Assembly (NCBI GenBank): GCA_965208015.1
Contig: OZ242309.1
Span: 434,001 to 498,000 of the forward strand
Length of the DNA: 64,000 nucleotides
From: Bin87 sp965208015
Lineage (GTDB): Bacteria; Chloroflexota; Dehalococcoidia; Lucifugimonadales; UBA3495
Direction of reading: 5' to 3'
The notes under the pieces were generated by a model. It did no database searches, had not been told where the DNA came from, and was given only the letters and a program-made list of their open reading frames with translations. Positions 8,597 through 16,990 of the stretch are shown one piece after another. The translations under genes were made by a program, and so were the position numbers. Numbering within the stretch: position 1 is the first letter of the stretch; each line of letters starts with the position of its first letter.

Positions 8597-9622
8597 GTGA
8601 TGACACCGGCGGTAATGCACAAGCAGGCGCTTCCTGCCATTTCGCTTGACGCGCTGATGCGTGGATGGTCAACATTGGCCTTCTCCACATGCACGGACGG
8701 GGACCCGCCGGTTCATCACACTCCGGTATTGGTTGCAGAGACCGTTGAGTGGCTGTCAGTAGACTCCAAGGGGATCTATCTCGACGGCACGGTGGGAGAG
8801 GGTGGACATTCGGAGGCGATCCTTGACGCATCGGGACCCAGCGGGGTTGTGTTGGGGATAGATCGCGACCCTCGTTCCGTGGATGCGGCTCGGCGCCGGC
8901 TGACCGGCTACGGGGGTCGCGCGCGGATCGTGCACGGCAACTACGCCAACATGAGCGACCTGGCGCGACAGGCCGGCATCGAACGAGTCGACGGCGTGCT
9001 ACTTGACTTGGGGTTTTCCTCCCGACAGGTCGACGCCGCGGGATACGGCTTTTCGTTCCAGCGGGACGAACCCCTGGACATGCGATACGACACGTTAGGA
9101 TCCACCGCCGCCGACTTGCTGAACCACGCCGACGAACGCGAGTTGGCCGACGTCATATACCGGTACGGCGAAGAACGCCGCAGCCGCGCCGTTGCGCGGG
9201 CTATCGTTGAGGCTCGACCTTTAACCACGACGGGTCGCCTGGCTACCGTTGTGGCCCGCGCGCTGGGTGGACGCCGGGGAAGCCGGCACCCGGCCACGAG
9301 AACGTTCCAGGCGCTGCGGATCGCAGTGAACGAGGAACTGGTGCACCTGCAAGCTGGCCTGGACGCCGTGCCGGGAACGCTGAAATCGGGCGGCCGGTTG
9401 GTGGTAATCAGCTACCACAGCCTGGAAGACCGTCTGGTCAAGGCCTGGATGGACCGGGAAGCGGCGCGATGCATCTGTCCGCCGGAGTTGCCCATGTGCG
9501 CGTGTGACCACGAACCCTCGGTGCGGTTCGTTCGGCGGCGCGTGGTGCGCCCATCTGCTGCGGAGACAGACAACAACCCGCGCAGCAGAAGCGCGCGCCT
9601 CAGAGCGGTGGAACGCATCTGA
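8597..9622 (+). CDS. rsmH: 16S rRNA (cytosine1402-N4)-methyltransferase
   Basis: A SAM-dependent methyltransferase (formerly MraW) that modifies C1402 in the 16S P-site. The conserved core starts at HHTPVLVAETVEWL, ~40 residues into the frame, then YLDGTVGEGGHSEAIL (SAM site), GIDRDPRSV, VDGVLLDLGFSSRQVD, FSFQRDEPLDMRYD, RTFQALRIAVNEEL and VISYHSLEDRLVK. The ~40-residue leader is unlike the family; the start could be GTG 8597, the adjacent ATG 8600, or an ATG downstream such as 8615. In most bacteria this gene opens the division and cell-wall cluster; here it is followed directly by ftsA, with none of the mur genes. Confidence 0.9.
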   Translation: MMTPAVMHKQALPAISLDALMRGWSTLAFSTCTDGDPPVHHTPVLVAETVEWLSVDSKGIYLDGTVGEGGHSEAILDASGPSGVVLGIDRDPRSVDAARRRLTGYGGRARIVHGNYANMSDLARQAGIERVDGVLLDLGFSSRQVDAAGYGFSFQRDEPLDMRYDTLGSTAADLLNHADERELADVIYRYGEERRSRAVARAIVEARPLTTTGRLATVVARALGGRRGSRHPATRTFQALRIAVNEELVHLQAGLDAVPGTLKSGGRLVVISYHSLEDRLVKAWMDREAARCICPPELPMCACDHEPSVRFVRRRVVRPSAAETDNNPRSRSARLRAVERI

Positions 9623-9686
9623 TCCGCCGCCCGCAAACGATCATAGCCTCTATTACATAATCACATTCGTCCGAGGTAACGCCAAA

Positions 9687-10979
9687 ATGCCACAGGAATC
9701 GATATACGCCGCCGTTGACATCGGCACCAGTAAAATCATTTCGATCGTTGCGCGGCTCGGGCCGGAAGGGGAGTTGAAGCCCCTGGGCACCGGCGTGGCC
9801 CCGTCCAATGGAGTGCAGCAGGGCGTCATCGACGACTTCGGCGAGGTCAAGAACAGCCTGCAAGAGAGCATGGCTGAGTGCCTGCGCTACGTGGGACGCA
9901 ATCCTGTGGACAGGTTTCACGTGGTGGTGAACGGTGATCACCTGGTCAGCGTCAACTCGACGGAGATGTTGGGAAGCGGTGAAGAGGTGGTGACGATCAC
10001 CGAGCAGCGGCTGCGTTCTCTGATGAGCAGCACCTCCGGTAGCCTGGAACAGCAACTGGACAGCCGCAGCGAGCAGACATTGCACATGATCCCCATGCGA
10101 TACCGGCTGGACGGGATGACCGGGGTGCGCAACCCGACCGGGCTGGACACTAACGAATTACAGTTGGAGGCCCACATTGTGCGCGGCATGTCGGTGCCGC
10201 TGGGCAACACGGTGCGCGCGTTGCAGTCGTGCAGGGCCAAGGTAGATGGGATGATAGCCCACCCGTTGGCGTCGGCCGAGGGGGTGCTTACCGCCGACGA
10301 GCGGGAGATGGGCGTTGTGGTGGTGGACATCGGAGCCGGCACGATCAAGACGGCGATTTATCGCCAGGGCACGCCGATCTTCTCTTCTGTGGTTCCCATG
10401 GGCGGCAACCAGCTCACGCGTGACATGGCCGTAGCGATGCGGATCCCGTATCAAATGGCTGAGGACCTGAAGGTCCAGTTCGGCCACGCGCTGCCGGACG
10501 CGATTCCAGCGAACGAAGAGGTGCTGATCCCGGGAACCCAGGTGCAGCCGAAACGAATGATATTGCGACGCGAGTTGTGCGAGCCGCTCTATTTGCGCTC
10601 GTTGCAGATGCTCAAGCTGGTCAGCGAGGAGCTCCACCGGGCGGAGATCGGCTCAATGCCGCCGGGAGGGATCGTGTTTACAGGCGGGGTTTCCCGCATG
10701 CCCGGCCTGATGGAAATGGCCGCGCGCGGCTTGAGAACCGAAGTGCGCGTGGGGATACCGCTCTGGTACGCAGGATTGCCGGAATCGCTGCGACAGCCGG
10801 AATTTTCTGCCGTGTTGGGCGCCCTGCAGTGGGCAGTGAAACATCGCAACCGGCCGGATCAGGAACGGCCGCGTGGGTCTGGCGAGCGGAATTGGTCTCC
10901 AGCATCACTGTTCCGGCGGCCGTTCGCGCGCTCCGGATCGCGGCGAGCCGCGGCCGAGCCTGAATTCGAGGACGAATAG
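9687..10979 (+). CDS. ftsA: Cell division protein FtsA
   Basis: An actin-family ATPase of 430 residues that tethers FtsZ to the membrane. The N-terminal YAAVDIGTSKIISIVA phosphate loop, the second phosphate loop VVVVDIGAGTIKTAIY, and IVFTGGVSRMPGLMEMA near the C-terminus are all present. The SHS2 (1C) domain region lies around residues 80-160. The tail after ~385 is Arg-rich and then acidic (EFEDE at the end), with no obvious classic amphipathic membrane helix. ATG 9687 follows GAGGTAA; the open frame upstream to 9504 overlaps rsmH and is rejected. The ftsZ start lies ~100 bases on. Confidence 0.9.
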   Translation: MPQESIYAAVDIGTSKIISIVARLGPEGELKPLGTGVAPSNGVQQGVIDDFGEVKNSLQESMAECLRYVGRNPVDRFHVVVNGDHLVSVNSTEMLGSGEEVVTITEQRLRSLMSSTSGSLEQQLDSRSEQTLHMIPMRYRLDGMTGVRNPTGLDTNELQLEAHIVRGMSVPLGNTVRALQSCRAKVDGMIAHPLASAEGVLTADEREMGVVVVDIGAGTIKTAIYRQGTPIFSSVVPMGGNQLTRDMAVAMRIPYQMAEDLKVQFGHALPDAIPANEEVLIPGTQVQPKRMILRRELCEPLYLRSLQMLKLVSEELHRAEIGSMPPGGIVFTGGVSRMPGLMEMAARGLRTEVRVGIPLWYAGLPESLRQPEFSAVLGALQWAVKHRNRPDQERPRGSGERNWSPASLFRRPFARSGSRRAAAEPEFEDE

Positions 10980-11080
10980 ATCAACCATTGCCGGTCACAC
11001 GCCGAACGGCGAGCGCGCCGGAGCAGTTTGACAATCGACCAAACCCAGATTCACCAACAATAACAGGAGGCGAAAGGACG

Positions 11081-12223
11081 ATGATATTTCCCGATAACTC
11101 CGCATCGTGGGAGCCAGCCGAGCATTTTGATGACACCGACGGCCTGATCCCCGAAATTGGACGGGGGGTTCCTCTGATAAAAGTGCTTGGCGTGGGCGGC
11201 GGCGGCTCCAACGCGGTGAGCCGCATGTATAAGGAGAAGCTGCCCGTTGTCGAATACTACGCGCTGAACACTGACGCCCAGCATCTTGCCCGGTGCGACG
11301 TTCACTATCGGATCGCTCTGGGCCGCAACCTGACGCGCGGACTGGGCGCCGGCGCGCAGCCGGAGCTGGGTCGCCAGGCGGCAACGGAATCGCGCGCCGA
11401 AATCGAGCAGGCAGTGAGTGGCGCGGACATGGTGTTCCTGGCGGTGGGCATGGGCGGTGGCACCGGCACCGGAGCCGCTCCGGTGGTGGCGCAGATCGCG
11501 AAAGAATCGGGAGCTCTCACCATCGCGGTGGTGAGCCGGCCCTTCGGGTTTGAGGCGCAGATGCGGCGCAAGAATGCCGAGGACGGCCTGGAGCGGCTGC
11601 AGGACCATGTCGATACCATGATCGTCATTCCCAACGACCGCCTGCTGGCGCTGAACGAGGAACAGTCTGATTCCTACTCGTGGGAAGACGCGCTCAAGCT
11701 GGCGGACTCAGTGCTGCATCAGGGCATCAGCGCCATCGCCGAGGTGGTCACTGTTCCGGGTGAGATCAACGTGGACTTCGCCGACGTAAAGACGATTCTC
11801 ACCGGGGCCGGACAGGCCTGGTTGTCTATCGGCCGGGGCCGGGGTGAAGGAAGGGCCAGGGAAGCGGCCCGACAATGCACCACGAGCCCACTGCTAGACA
11901 TTTCCCTGGAAGGGTCGCGGCGGATCCTGTTCGTCCTTACCGGCGGCAACAACCTGTCGTTGCTGGAAGTCCAGGAAGCGGCGTCAGTGGTCGAGGAGTT
12001 GGCCGATCCCAACGCTAACATCATCTTCGGAACCAACCGGGATGCCCGGCTGGACGATGAAGTCAAGATGACGATGGTGGCGGCGGATTTCCCGGCGGCG
12101 ATAGAGACCCCGGAAGATGACATCGCCAAGTTGCTGAACGAGATGGACGTCCCGGAAAGAAGGGATTACGAACTCCCGACGTTCTTGCAGAACCGCCAGA
12201 ATCGCCGGGGATTTTATCGCTAG
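11081..12223 (+). CDS. ftsZ: Cell division GTPase FtsZ
   Basis: A 380-residue tubulin homologue that forms the division ring. It shows the first loop KVLGVGGGGSNAV, the tubulin signature GMGGGTGTGAAP, IPNDRLLAL, the catalytic T7 loop NVDFADVKTIL and GNNLSLLEVQEA. ATG 11081 has AGGAGG at 11065-11070 and AAGGA just upstream; the TTG at 10988 is rejected. Instead of the canonical SARAMRARGVSQ... style N-terminal stretches it is somewhat divergent between loops (YYALNTDAQHLARCDVHYRIALG), and the C-terminal tail (ELPTFLQNRQNRRGFYR) is short: a -D-x-PxFL-like peptide then a basic end, matching the site that binds FtsA. A strong terminator follows. Confidence 0.93.
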   Translation: MIFPDNSASWEPAEHFDDTDGLIPEIGRGVPLIKVLGVGGGGSNAVSRMYKEKLPVVEYYALNTDAQHLARCDVHYRIALGRNLTRGLGAGAQPELGRQAATESRAEIEQAVSGADMVFLAVGMGGGTGTGAAPVVAQIAKESGALTIAVVSRPFGFEAQMRRKNAEDGLERLQDHVDTMIVIPNDRLLALNEEQSDSYSWEDALKLADSVLHQGISAIAEVVTVPGEINVDFADVKTILTGAGQAWLSIGRGRGEGRAREAARQCTTSPLLDISLEGSRRILFVLTGGNNLSLLEVQEAASVVEELADPNANIIFGTNRDARLDDEVKMTMVAADFPAAIETPEDDIAKLLNEMDVPERRDYELPTFLQNRQNRRGFYR

Positions 12224-12245
12224 ACCGTTCCTCGCTGACCTCTGC

Positions 12246-12281
12246 GGCCCCCTCTTCTTCTGGGAGAGGGGGCCAATTTTT
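12246..12281 (+). terminator. Rho-independent terminator after ftsZ
   Basis: A perfect 10-bp stem (GGCCCCCTCT at 12246-12255 with AGAGGGGGCC at 12265-12274), a nine-base loop, then AATTTTT. It sits 22 bases beyond the ftsZ stop and closes the rsmH-ftsA-ftsZ unit. Confidence 0.9.
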
Positions 12282-12368
12282 GTGCCGCCACGTTTGACAG
12301 GCCGAAAATCTCGAAAATCCAGCTGAAATTCCGACGCCTTTCACCGTGCGAACCGGAATCAGGGTCGG

Positions 12369-12422
12369 TATAATCCTGACTACTACAAATTGTGGTTTGT
12401 AGGTTCAAGAACACAATATATT
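12369..12422 (+). promoter_or_regulatory. nrdR promoter -10 with two NrdR-box-like sites
   Basis: TATAAT lies at 12369-12374 with no good -35. Just downstream are two A/T-rich dyads: ACAAATTGT at 12385-12393 (within the inverted repeat CTACAAA at 12383-12389 and TTTGTAG at 12396-12402) and ACACAATATATT at 12411-12422, which matches the left 12 bases of the NrdR box consensus. Their centres are ~30 bases apart, the usual spacing of paired NrdR boxes. This suggests autoregulation; it is inference from motif likeness. Confidence 0.45.
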
Positions 12423-12469
12423 CCGATTTCAAAAACTGTCTGAAAAAGTGACCAAAAGGGGCCAATCCC

Positions 12470-12997
12470 ATGAAATGCCCTTACTGTGAAACGGTGCAAA
12501 GCAAGGTGACCGACTCACGGGATGCTGAAAACGGCATCCGGAGGCGGCGGGAGTGCCTGTCCTGCGGGCGTCGGTTTACCACCCACGAACAGGTCAGATT
12601 GCCAGCGCTGCAAGTGGAAAAGCGCGACGGGCGCCGCCAGGAATTCAGCCGGGCCAAGCTGGTGTCGGGAATAGACATGGCGTGTACCCGCAGGCCGATC
12701 CCCCGGCGGGATATTGACCACTTGGCGGACGACATTGAAACGGAACTCCAGCGCCTGGGCAGCGGTGTGGTCAAGTCGCGTGATCTGGGACTGATGGTCC
12801 TGGAGCGGCTGCGGACGCTGGATGAAGTTGCGTACATGCGGTACGCGTCGGTTTACTACGACTTCCAGGGAGCGAACGACTTCGAAGAACAAGCCCGCTC
12901 CCTGCGACAGGGAGACCCGGAACCGCTGGTAAGCCTGGCCGCGGTAACCACCCGCAGGACCCGGGCTCGCCGCGCCACCCGGCGCGGCGGCCAATAG
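12470..12997 (+). CDS. nrdR: Transcriptional repressor NrdR
   Basis: A 175-residue nucleotide-sensing repressor of ribonucleotide reductase genes. It has the zinc ribbon (C3, C6, C29, C32) with the fixed sequence MKCPYC and RRRRECLSCGRRFTTHE, followed by an ATP-cone (VEKRDGRRQEFSRAKLVSGI, VAYMRYASVYYDF). The tail after ~150 is basic and Arg-rich, longer than in most NrdRs. A B12-dependent reductase, nrdJ, lies 1.2 kb downstream on the same strand, separated by two unknown genes, so its regulon is local. Candidate self-binding sites lie upstream. Confidence 0.93.
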   Translation: MKCPYCETVQSKVTDSRDAENGIRRRRECLSCGRRFTTHEQVRLPALQVEKRDGRRQEFSRAKLVSGIDMACTRRPIPRRDIDHLADDIETELQRLGSGVVKSRDLGLMVLERLRTLDEVAYMRYASVYYDFQGANDFEEQARSLRQGDPEPLVSLAAVTTRRTRARRATRRGGQ

Positions 12998-13182
12998 GCG
13001 AACCACGGTCCCGGCCTTGCATTGATGAGGATATGATCTGTGATTTGCGTCAATGCGTATTAATCCAATGGACTCAAAGACGCTCCGGCATCGCCACCAT
13101 CGCCGGGCGTCCCGGTCAAACCAAAAGGGCAATTGCCACCTGCTCGCCAAACCAAACCCAAAGGGAGGTGTTCAACACCATC

Positions 13183-13440
13183 ATGAACAGCAGCGTTCAA
13201 TACTCCGCCTTCACAAGGCTGTTGACCCACAACAACCGGGTCCACGACATGGAGGAGATGCTGCGGAAGATGTGGGTCCCGTCGGACTGGGCGACCACCG
13301 ACGTGGACAATGGCGACTCGTGGATTCCAAACCCCTTTGCCGAGCTTCAGGATGACCTGGACCGAGAGGCCCGGGCGTGCCTGGTGAGTTGCTGGGCGGC
13401 ATTGCCGGCGCAGCGGGAGGATGATGACCTCATCGCGTAA
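13183..13440 (+). CDS. Hypothetical protein between nrdR and nrdJ (1)
   Basis: An 85-residue acidic protein I do not recognise. The frame is open further upstream, but ATG 13183 has AGGGAGGTG at 13162-13170 and the upstream residues look non-coding. The sequence is mostly helical in character (FTRLLTHNNRVHDMEEMLRKM at the start, then a Trp-containing stretch WVPSDWATTDVDNGDSWIPN, then an acidic helix ending EDDDLIA). There is no signal peptide or membrane segment. The next gene starts 20 bases inside its end in another frame, so the two are translated together. Confidence 0.6.
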   Translation: MNSSVQYSAFTRLLTHNNRVHDMEEMLRKMWVPSDWATTDVDNGDSWIPNPFAELQDDLDREARACLVSCWAALPAQREDDDLIA

Positions 13441-13993
13441 AAGCGTCCACCGTTCAGGACGGCTGAAGGCGGCGGGCGTTGCTCCGCCCCGTCGGATGCC
13501 GACTACTCAACTCCAGCATGAGCCTGTCGCTTGGGAGCCTGAAGAAATGCAACATTCGGTGCATTACAACGTAGATATCCACTGCGGCCCGTGCCCTGAA
13601 GGAGCCGAGGCCGAGATTACCCAACGGTTGCGATCCGCGTTTCCGGTGACCAACTGTCGGAACACGCCCACGGGACTGGCGTTGCGCGTGACCGCGGGAC
13701 ACCAGTACGCATACGGAGCCCTGCGGGATTTCGCAGACTTGATAGCGGACACGCTGACCCGGTTGGGAATCAGCATGACTTCCGGAGTGGTGCGCCTGGT
13801 CACCAGGGGAACCCCGGGCGAGGAAGGAATGTGGCATCGCGTGCAGGACGCAACGGCTGCGCTGGTCGGATTAGACCTGCGGCCGGAGCTAGAGACGCCG
13901 GTGCTGTACTTCTACAAAGGAATGCGGTTCGATCTGGACCTGTCCGCACGACTCAAGGATGTGAGCAGGAAGAGCGAGGTCCTGACAATCTGA
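13421..13993 (+). CDS. Hypothetical protein between nrdR and nrdJ (2)
   Basis: A product of up to 190 residues, unrecognised. The first ~42 residues are basic and low in conservation signals; later ATGs at 13496 and 13547 are possible starts. The core from VHYNVDIHCGPCP has mixed alpha/beta character: a C-x-x-C pair (C55/C58 region), TGLALRVTAGHQYAYGALRDF, LIADTLTRLGISM and PVLYFYKGMRFDLDLSARL. The overlap with the preceding gene shows co-translation. The position between the nrdR repressor and nrdJ hints at, but does not prove, a link to nucleotide metabolism. Confidence 0.6.
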   Translation: MMTSSRKSVHRSGRLKAAGVAPPRRMPTTQLQHEPVAWEPEEMQHSVHYNVDIHCGPCPEGAEAEITQRLRSAFPVTNCRNTPTGLALRVTAGHQYAYGALRDFADLIADTLTRLGISMTSGVVRLVTRGTPGEEGMWHRVQDATAALVGLDLRPELETPVLYFYKGMRFDLDLSARLKDVSRKSEVLTI

Positions 13994-13999
13994 TCGCTG

Positions 14000-14031
14000 A
14001 GGCGGGGCGTTGGCGCGCCGGCGTCCCGCCT
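14000..14031 (+). terminator. Terminator-like hairpin after the hypothetical pair
   Basis: AGGCGGGGCG at 14000-14009 pairs with CGTCCCGCCT at 14022-14031 (ten pairs including one G-T), with a 12-base G+C-rich loop. No U-tract follows, so termination would be weak or need a factor. Confidence 0.4.
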
Positions 14032-14173
14032 TATCGGGCCGATAGGGCCCGGCGCGTGAGAGGGTTGATGGTTTAGACTACAGCGGTGCGCGGCAACTCT
14101 ATGCGAATCGTCGTGCTTTATCTGTCAGTCATAAATTTGATCTATGTATTTGAATTTGAGGGAGGTACTTGCT

Positions 14174-16606
14174 GTGGCAACGGCTACGGGAATTGAACTG
14201 TCGGGCAGGGCTGATTCGGTGAGGCGACGCATACGCGACGCAATGGTCGAAGCCGGCATAGCCGGCGAGTACAACGATCGCAACGGGACCCTGACCGATA
14301 ACGCCAGAGTCGTGCTGCAACGCCGGTATCTTTCCAAGGACCGGGAAGGCAACGTGCTGGAGGACCCGGAAGGAATGTTTCGCCGGGTGGCGCACAACCT
14401 GTCCCTGTCCGAAATGGAATATGGCGCGTCCGAAGAGGAGCGCGCCGCGGTGGAGGAGCGGTTCTACCGGGTGATGCGCCGGCTGGAGTTCCTGCCCAAC
14501 TCACCAACTTTGATGAATGCCGGGCGCGAATTGCAGCAACTGTCGGCGTGCTTCGTGCTGCCGGTGGAGGATTCGCTCGATTCCATTTTCACTAAGGTGA
14601 AGGAAACGGCGCTGATCCACAAGAGCGGCGGCGGCACCGGCTTTGCCTTCTCGCGCCTGCGCCCGGAGGGCGACGTCGTCGGGTCCACCGGGGGCGTGGC
14701 GTCGGGCCCGGTGAGCTTCATCAACGCCTTCGATGCGGCAACCGACGTGGTCAAGCAGGGCGGCACCCGCCGGGGCGCCAACATGGGCATCCTGCACGTG
14801 ACGCACCCCGACGTGCTCCGGTTCATCAGGTCCAAAGAGGACGGAACCCACCTGAGCAACTTCAACATCTCGGTGGCGGTCACGGAAGATTTCATGGTCA
14901 AGGCGGAAAAGGGAGAGGATTACGATCTCATAAATCCGCGCACCGGGCAGGTTGTGGGGCAGCTGAACGCCGGGGAAGTGTTCCAGCAAATGACGGAACT
15001 GGCGTGGCGCACCGGCGACCCCGGCATCGTGTTCCTGGACCGAATCAACCGTGACAACCCCAACCCGCAACTGGGGGACATCGAGTCGACCAACCCGTGC
15101 GGTGAGCAGCCGTTGCTGCCCTACGAGTCGTGCAACCTGGGTTCGCTGAACCTGACGCGCATGGTTCGCTACACGGCGGACGACGTTGAAGTCGACTGGG
15201 CTCGGATGAGCGAGGTGATCACGACGGCGGTGCATATGCTGGACTGCGTGATCGACATGAACGACTATCCGATCCAGGAAATCGCGGACATGAGCCGCCG
15301 GACGCGCCGCATCGGCCTGGGCGTCATGGGATGGTCGGACCTGCTGATCCAGATGGGCGTGCGTTACGACAGCGTGGAGGCCCTGGAACTGGCCCGCGAG
15401 GTGATGAAGTTCATCCAGGAGGAGACCTACCGCGCATCATGCGTGCTGGCAGAATCCCGGGGCCCGTTCCCAGAGTGGGAAAATAGCGCATACAACGACG
15501 GTTCGGGTTCGTTGCCGATGCGGAACTCGGCTCCGGTGACCATCGCTCCCACAGGAACGATCAGTATCATCGCCGGGGCATCCAGCGGAATTGAGCCGCT
15601 GTTCGCCCTGTCCTACGTGCGGAACGTGATGGACAACACGCGGCTGGTGGAGGGCAATGCTTTCCTGGAAGCTGTGGCGCGGCACGAAGGGTTTTACACC
15701 CCGGAACTCATGGAGCACCTGGCCAGCGTCGGCTCCCTGGAGGACCTGGACGTGCCGGCATGGGTCAAGGACGTGTTCCGAGTCTCGCACGACATTGATC
15801 CCCGGTGGCACGTGCGGATGCAGGCGGCTTTCCAGGAGTACACGGACAACGCGGTGTCCAAGACCATCAACTTCCCCAGTGAAGCGACAGTGGAAGACGT
15901 GGCGGAGGCCTACCGGTCCGCCTACACCCTGGGGTGCAAAGGGATCACCGTTTACCGCGACGGCAGCAAATCGGAGCAAGTCTTGAGCACGGGCAACGGC
16001 GCGCAGGAGTCGGAAGCCGACAGTCCGGCTGATGCCGACGACCCGGATGCCGTCAAGATCATCGGGCTCGGCCACCGGGTCCCGCGCCGCCGGCCGCGGC
16101 AGATCCGCGGCATCACCGAAAGGGTGCGGACCGGGCACGGCAATATGTACGTCACCGTGAACATGGACGACGACGGATTGCCCTTCGAGGTGTTCGGCGC
16201 CATGGGCAAGGCCGGCGGATGCGACGCCGCGCTGCTGGAGGCGGTTTCACGGCTGGTATCTCTGGCGCTGCGTGGGGGCATTGATCCCAGCGAGGTTACC
16301 CGGCAATTGCGCGGGATAACGTGCTGCCCGGCGTGGGACGACGGTGTGCTGGTGGGATCCGGCCCCGACGCGGTGGCCCTGGTGCTGGACAACATTGTCA
16401 ACGGCAACGATGGCCTGAACAGCGCGCCGGCCGGCGTGCAATTGAGCCTGGCCGGTGGGTCCACCGAGAACGGGACCAATGGACATTCGCCGACGCCAGC
16501 CTATCCGACGGGCTTCTCCCAGCGATGCCCCGAGTGCAATGGCGGCGTAGTCAACCAGGAGGGCTGCCTGACCTGCTATTCGTGCGGGTGGAATAAGTGC
16601 GAGTAG
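14174..16606 (+). CDS. nrdJ: Adenosylcobalamin-dependent ribonucleoside-diphosphate reductase (class II)
   Basis: An 810-residue enzyme that reduces ribonucleotides using a B12-derived thiyl radical, independent of oxygen. Visible are FLPNSPTLMNAGR, QQLSACFVLPVEDS, the glycine-rich KSGGGTGFAFSRLRP, KQGGTRRGANMG, the finger-loop STNPCGEQPLLPYESCNLGSLNL and APTGTISIIAGASSGIEP, and a C-terminal zinc-ribbon-like CPECNGGVV...CYSCGWNKC tail supplying the re-reducing cysteines. No N-terminal ATP-cone is present. GTG 14174 with GAGGGAGG at 14158-14164 is a better start than ATG 14144. Use of class II enzyme implies B12 uptake or synthesis elsewhere. Confidence 0.94.
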   Translation: MATATGIELSGRADSVRRRIRDAMVEAGIAGEYNDRNGTLTDNARVVLQRRYLSKDREGNVLEDPEGMFRRVAHNLSLSEMEYGASEEERAAVEERFYRVMRRLEFLPNSPTLMNAGRELQQLSACFVLPVEDSLDSIFTKVKETALIHKSGGGTGFAFSRLRPEGDVVGSTGGVASGPVSFINAFDAATDVVKQGGTRRGANMGILHVTHPDVLRFIRSKEDGTHLSNFNISVAVTEDFMVKAEKGEDYDLINPRTGQVVGQLNAGEVFQQMTELAWRTGDPGIVFLDRINRDNPNPQLGDIESTNPCGEQPLLPYESCNLGSLNLTRMVRYTADDVEVDWARMSEVITTAVHMLDCVIDMNDYPIQEIADMSRRTRRIGLGVMGWSDLLIQMGVRYDSVEALELAREVMKFIQEETYRASCVLAESRGPFPEWENSAYNDGSGSLPMRNSAPVTIAPTGTISIIAGASSGIEPLFALSYVRNVMDNTRLVEGNAFLEAVARHEGFYTPELMEHLASVGSLEDLDVPAWVKDVFRVSHDIDPRWHVRMQAAFQEYTDNAVSKTINFPSEATVEDVAEAYRSAYTLGCKGITVYRDGSKSEQVLSTGNGAQESEADSPADADDPDAVKIIGLGHRVPRRRPRQIRGITERVRTGHGNMYVTVNMDDDGLPFEVFGAMGKAGGCDAALLEAVSRLVSLALRGGIDPSEVTRQLRGITCCPAWDDGVLVGSGPDAVALVLDNIVNGNDGLNSAPAGVQLSLAGGSTENGTNGHSPTPAYPTGFSQRCPECNGGVVNQEGCLTCYSCGWNKCE

Positions 16607-16613
16607 GATGTTA

Positions 16614-16645
16614 GGGGCGGACATGGTCCGCCCCCCTCGATAATT
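16614..16645 (+). terminator. Hairpin after nrdJ, REP-like
   Basis: GGGGCGGA at 16614-16621 pairs perfectly with TCCGCCCC at 16627-16634 around CATGG; CCTCGATAATTTT follows. It acts plausibly as the nrdJ terminator, and its TAGGGGCG...CGCCCC shape resembles the longer palindrome after pepA (26221-26248). Confidence 0.6.
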
Positions 16646-16681
16646 TTGATTCGCGGGTCGCCCAACATATGGAATGCGAGC

Positions 16682-16990
16682 ATGCCATCGCCGAGCCAGC
16701 ATGGACCGTATACGGTTGTTGAAACGAACGATTTTGAAAACGACTGGAGATTGGGAATAAGAGAAAGATGGATCAACCCGATGGCAGATCCAACGACATT
16801 GGCCACAATCAAAGAGGTTTTGGCGAACTCTCCCTGGAAACCGCCGGCGATGGTCGGTTGGGCGAACAATATTCGCGCGATCTACTTTCTGAGGTCGGTC
16901 CGTGAACCTGTAGGGAGGTTGCGAATTCGCTACGAAATAGTTGAAGATGACAGCGAAGTCCGGCTGCTCGACGTCAGTTCCTTTCGTTAG
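16682..16990 (+). CDS. Small protein, possibly RelE/ParE-like; convergent with a Panacea gene
   Basis: A 102-residue product with no firm family. The C-terminal part, GRLRIRYEIVEDDSEVRLLDV, resembles the last strands of RelE/ParE-fold toxins (R-x-R-x-x-Y-E-I...V-x-x-L-D-V), and the N-terminal half is helical. The frame extends upstream to a TTG at 16646; ATG 16682 was chosen, neither having a clear ribosome site. Its last 17 bases overlap the 3' end of the opposite-strand Panacea-domain gene. Panacea proteins serve as antitoxins to many unrelated toxins, which makes a toxin role possible, but the convergent order is unusual for such a pair. Confidence 0.5.
   Translation: MPSPSQHGPYTVVETNDFENDWRLGIRERWINPMADPTTLATIKEVLANSPWKPPAMVGWANNIRAIYFLRSVREPVGRLRIRYEIVEDDSEVRLLDVSSFR

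Noticed and set aside
9504..9686. Longer ftsA starting inside rsmH
   Set aside because: The extra residues are the shadow of rsmH; FtsA homologues begin at the residues encoded from 9687.
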